From Pelagibacteraceae bacterium (lineage in GTDB: Bacteria > Pseudomonadota > Alphaproteobacteria > HIMB59 > GCA-002718135), in assembly GCA_002717485.1 (NCBI GenBank), contig PBDW01000007.1, positions 1 through 64,000 of the forward strand: DNA of 64,000 nucleotides, in the 5' to 3' direction. Shown here piece by piece: positions 62,221-64,000 of this stretch. The translations under genes and the position numbers were made by a program. Position 1 is the first letter of the stretch, and each line of letters begins with the position of its first letter. The notes beneath the pieces were generated by a model. That model searched no databases, was not told the origin of the DNA, and saw nothing but the letters and a program-made list of their open reading frames with translations.

Positions 62221-63202
62221 TGAAGTCATTAATAACAATAATTTAAAAATTTCTGTAATAATTCCAACTTTTAATGAAGAGAAGCATATTGGTAAATTAA
62301 TAGAATCCTTGTTAAATCAAACATATTTACCAGATGAAATTATTATTTCAGATGCGGGATCTTCTGATCAAACTTTAAATATTATTTCGAATTATTCTAA
62401 AAAAAATAAATTTATTAAAATAATTAAAAGAAAAGGAATCTGCAGAGGCTCGGGTAGAAATGAGGGGATATTTAATGCAAAAAATGACTTATTGGCATTA
62501 ATAGATTCCGGTATGATTCCAGACAAGGATTGGTTACATAGTTTTTCAATTCATTTAAAAACAAAAAAATCATATGATGTTATATTTGGATCGGTTTCTT
62601 TTTTTGTTAACAAAGGTATTGAAAAATCATATGCCTCTACATTTATGGATAAAAGAAAAAAACTAAATTATATAGATACTTCAGTTGCATCTATGCTTAT
62701 AAGAAAAGAAATTTGGCGCAAAGTTGGAAGATTTCCTGAAAGTCAGGATGGTTCATATATTGTTGAAGATTTGGATTTTATAAAAAAAATCAATGATTCA
62801 AAATCTTACAAAATTCATGAATCTAAAGCAAGAGTTTATTGGATTATGGATTTTAATATATTAAAAATTATTAAAAGATATTATGAATATAGTATTGGCT
62901 CATTAAAAGCCGGCTATTTTGGAAAATGGCACAAAGGTCTAATTAGAAATATTATCGCATTAATTTTTTTATTTATAGCCTCTGTCAAGTTTTCTTCTTA
63001 TTTTTTATTTATAATTTTAATATTATTTTTAATGAAATCTTATTCATATTTGAAATTATCCAAATGGTTCGTAGAAGAAGGTGTGTTTAGTAAGATTATT
63101 TATCTTTTTCAAACATCATTTATTTTTTTGATAATTGATATTTCTTCGTTTGTTGGTATCATTAGATGGTTATTCTTAGGTTCTCCAAAAGTAAAAAATT
63201 AA
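62210..63202 (+). CDS. Glycosyltransferase family 2 with C-terminal membrane segments
   Basis: 330 residues. GT2 core: ISVIIPTFNEEKHI, ISDAGSSDQT, RGSGRNEGI, IDSG in place of the usual DxD, and a VEDLDF motif for the catalytic base region. Two hydrophobic segments lie near 244-270 and 295-325. It is probably membrane-associated. The sugar is unknown. A 42-base gap follows before asnB. Confidence 0.87.
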   Translation: MKVNEVINNNNLKISVIIPTFNEEKHIGKLIESLLNQTYLPDEIIISDAGSSDQTLNIISNYSKKNKFIKIIKRKGICRGSGRNEGIFNAKNDLLALIDSGMIPDKDWLHSFSIHLKTKKSYDVIFGSVSFFVNKGIEKSYASTFMDKRKKLNYIDTSVASMLIRKEIWRKVGRFPESQDGSYIVEDLDFIKKINDSKSYKIHESKARVYWIMDFNILKIIKRYYEYSIGSLKAGYFGKWHKGLIRNIIALIFLFIASVKFSSYFLFIILILFLMKSYSYLKLSKWFVEEGVFSKIIYLFQTSFIFLIIDISSFVGIIRWLFLGSPKVKN

Positions 63203-63244
63203 TCAATAATACTTATACTTTATAGTTTAAATAGATAAAATATT

Positions 63245-64000
63245 ATGTGTGGAATAGTTGGTTGTTATCATAAAAAAAGTTATAATCTAAATAAAGAAAA
63301 TTTTCTTACAATAACTGAAAAATTAAAGAATAGAGGGCCAGATAATTTAGGTTATTGTGAATTTAATTTTGAAAGTTCTAAACTTAGATTTGGACATAGA
63401 AGATTGTCAATTCTTGATTTAAGTCAAGCTGGCAATCAACCTATGGTCTCTTCTACAGGTAGATATACCATTGTTTATAATGGAGAAATTTATAATCATA
63501 ATGAATTAAGAAGTAAAATTGATACGGAGAGTAAAATAAATTGGAGAGGGACTTCAGATACAGAAACATTGTTGTATTTAATTGAAAAAATGGGCATTGA
63601 AATTGCTTTAAAAAATATTGAAGGTATGTTTTCTTTTTGCATATATGACAAGAAAAGTAATGAATTAATTTTTGCTAGAGATAAATCTGGAGAAAAACCA
63701 CTTTATATTATTACAAATAAAGAATTTTTTGCTTTTTCTTCTGATTTAAGCATATTAAAAAAATTACCTAATTTCACTTCTACTTTATGCAAGGAATCTA
63801 TCAAAAAGTATTTACATTTAAATTATATTCCTACTCCTTTAACAATTTTTAATGGATGTTATAAATTACCATCCTCATCATATCTAACAATTAATCTTAA
63901 TAAATTTGAGATTCAACAATTTAATAATTTTGATGATCTTTTATCATTCAAAGGTGTAAAGCTTAATTATTGTTGGTCTTTAGACAATCTTAAAAATAGA
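63245..64000 (+). CDS. asnB: Asparagine synthase (glutamine-hydrolysing), N-terminal part
   Basis: The open frame runs from ATG 63245 to the window end (252 codons, no stop). It begins MCGIVGCYHK with the catalytic Cys2, followed by KNRGPDNLG, FGHRRLSILDLS, YNGEIYNHNEL, DTETLLYLIE and FARDKSGEKPLY, the class II glutamine amidotransferase half of AsnB. The ATP-binding synthetase domain lies beyond the window. AsnB-like genes are common in polysaccharide loci, where they may amidate sugar acids; true asparagine synthesis is equally possible. The 42-base gap upstream contains TATACT (63214-63219), a weak -10 candidate. Confidence 0.9.
   Translation, partial: MCGIVGCYHKKSYNLNKENFLTITEKLKNRGPDNLGYCEFNFESSKLRFGHRRLSILDLSQAGNQPMVSSTGRYTIVYNGEIYNHNELRSKIDTESKINWRGTSDTETLLYLIEKMGIEIALKNIEGMFSFCIYDKKSNELIFARDKSGEKPLYIITNKEFFAFSSDLSILKKLPNFTSTLCKESIKKYLHLNYIPTPLTIFNGCYKLPSSSYLTINLNKFEIQQFNNFDDLLSFKGVKLNYCWSLDNLKNR

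Overview
The window is a very AT-rich bacterial chromosome segment (below about 30% GC by eye). It starts with the 3' end of a 23S rRNA and a complete 5S rRNA, then carries about 61 protein genes, all on the + strand and tightly packed. The 5S core (about 174-200) and its 3' stem read like an alphaproteobacterial 5S. Together with the low GC, very short gaps, frequent TTG starts and 4-base ATGA overlaps, this suggests a streamlined, probably marine, alphaproteobacterium such as the SAR11/Pelagibacterales group. That placement is inference. A surface-polysaccharide island beside the rRNA operon also recalls the hypervariable region known at the SAR11 rRNA locus.

Layout. 1-262: rRNA. 271-3711: lipid-linked glycosyltransferase, LAB_N membrane protein, CoA-acylating methylmalonate-semialdehyde dehydrogenase, and a UDP-glucuronate-epimerase-like enzyme. 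3712-4859: regulatory node with tandem palindromes, a MarR-type EPS regulator, an RfaH-type antiterminator and a GC-rich non-coding element. 4860-11984: Wzz-like protein, O-antigen ligase/polymerase, a cysteine-containing unknown protein, a glycosyltransferase-cytidylyltransferase fusion, and the ABC exporter Wzm/Wzt. 11981-24825: sugar synthesis genes (heptose kinase, isomerase and phosphatase, two aminotransferases, a reductase, three SDRs, two TIM-barrel isomerases, NeuB, NeuD, SpsF-like transferase, transaldolase). 24843-31720: GNAT-carrier-protein fusion, stand-alone adenylation enzyme, and a SAF-less NeuB between two large glycosyltransferase-like proteins. 31746-37158: oxidoreductase and a sulfation cassette (ATP sulfurylase, pyruvate-kinase-like protein, APS kinase, sulfotransferase). 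37164-44058: CMP-sugar synthetase, methyltransferase, Ldh_2 dehydrogenase, a second fusion, a FemAB-like protein and a large GT-B candidate. 44125-50047: Kdo-like block (KdsA, KdsD-type CBS fragment, HpcH aldolase, two SDRs, KdsB, GT-B candidate). 50048-59565: glycosyltransferase, FemAB-like protein, aminotransferase, deacetylase, methyltransferase, then an Arn-like set (ArnA dehydrogenase, ArnB, ArnC) and a GT-C-like membrane protein. 59549-64000: FkbM methyltransferase, CapD/PseB-like enzyme, nucleotidyltransferase, GT2 and the 5' part of asnB.

Together the genes look like a factory for one or more complex acidic surface glycans. Several nucleotide-sugar routes (heptose, nonulosonate-like, Kdo-like, 4-amino-4-deoxy-pentose-like) feed glycosyltransferases, and the products are decorated by amino acylation, sulfation, methylation and deacetylation. 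Assembly and export genes of both the ABC type (Wzm/Wzt) and the Wzy type (Wzz, ligase/polymerase) are present. The RfaH paralogue near the start offers a plausible way to read through such a long same-strand array. The points most worth following are the adenylation/carrier/GNAT module, the sulfation cassette with its embedded pyruvate-kinase paralogue, the two glycosyltransferase-cytidylyltransferase fusions, and the palindromes in front of the regulator pair. I saw no transposase, integrase, CRISPR array or tRNA.
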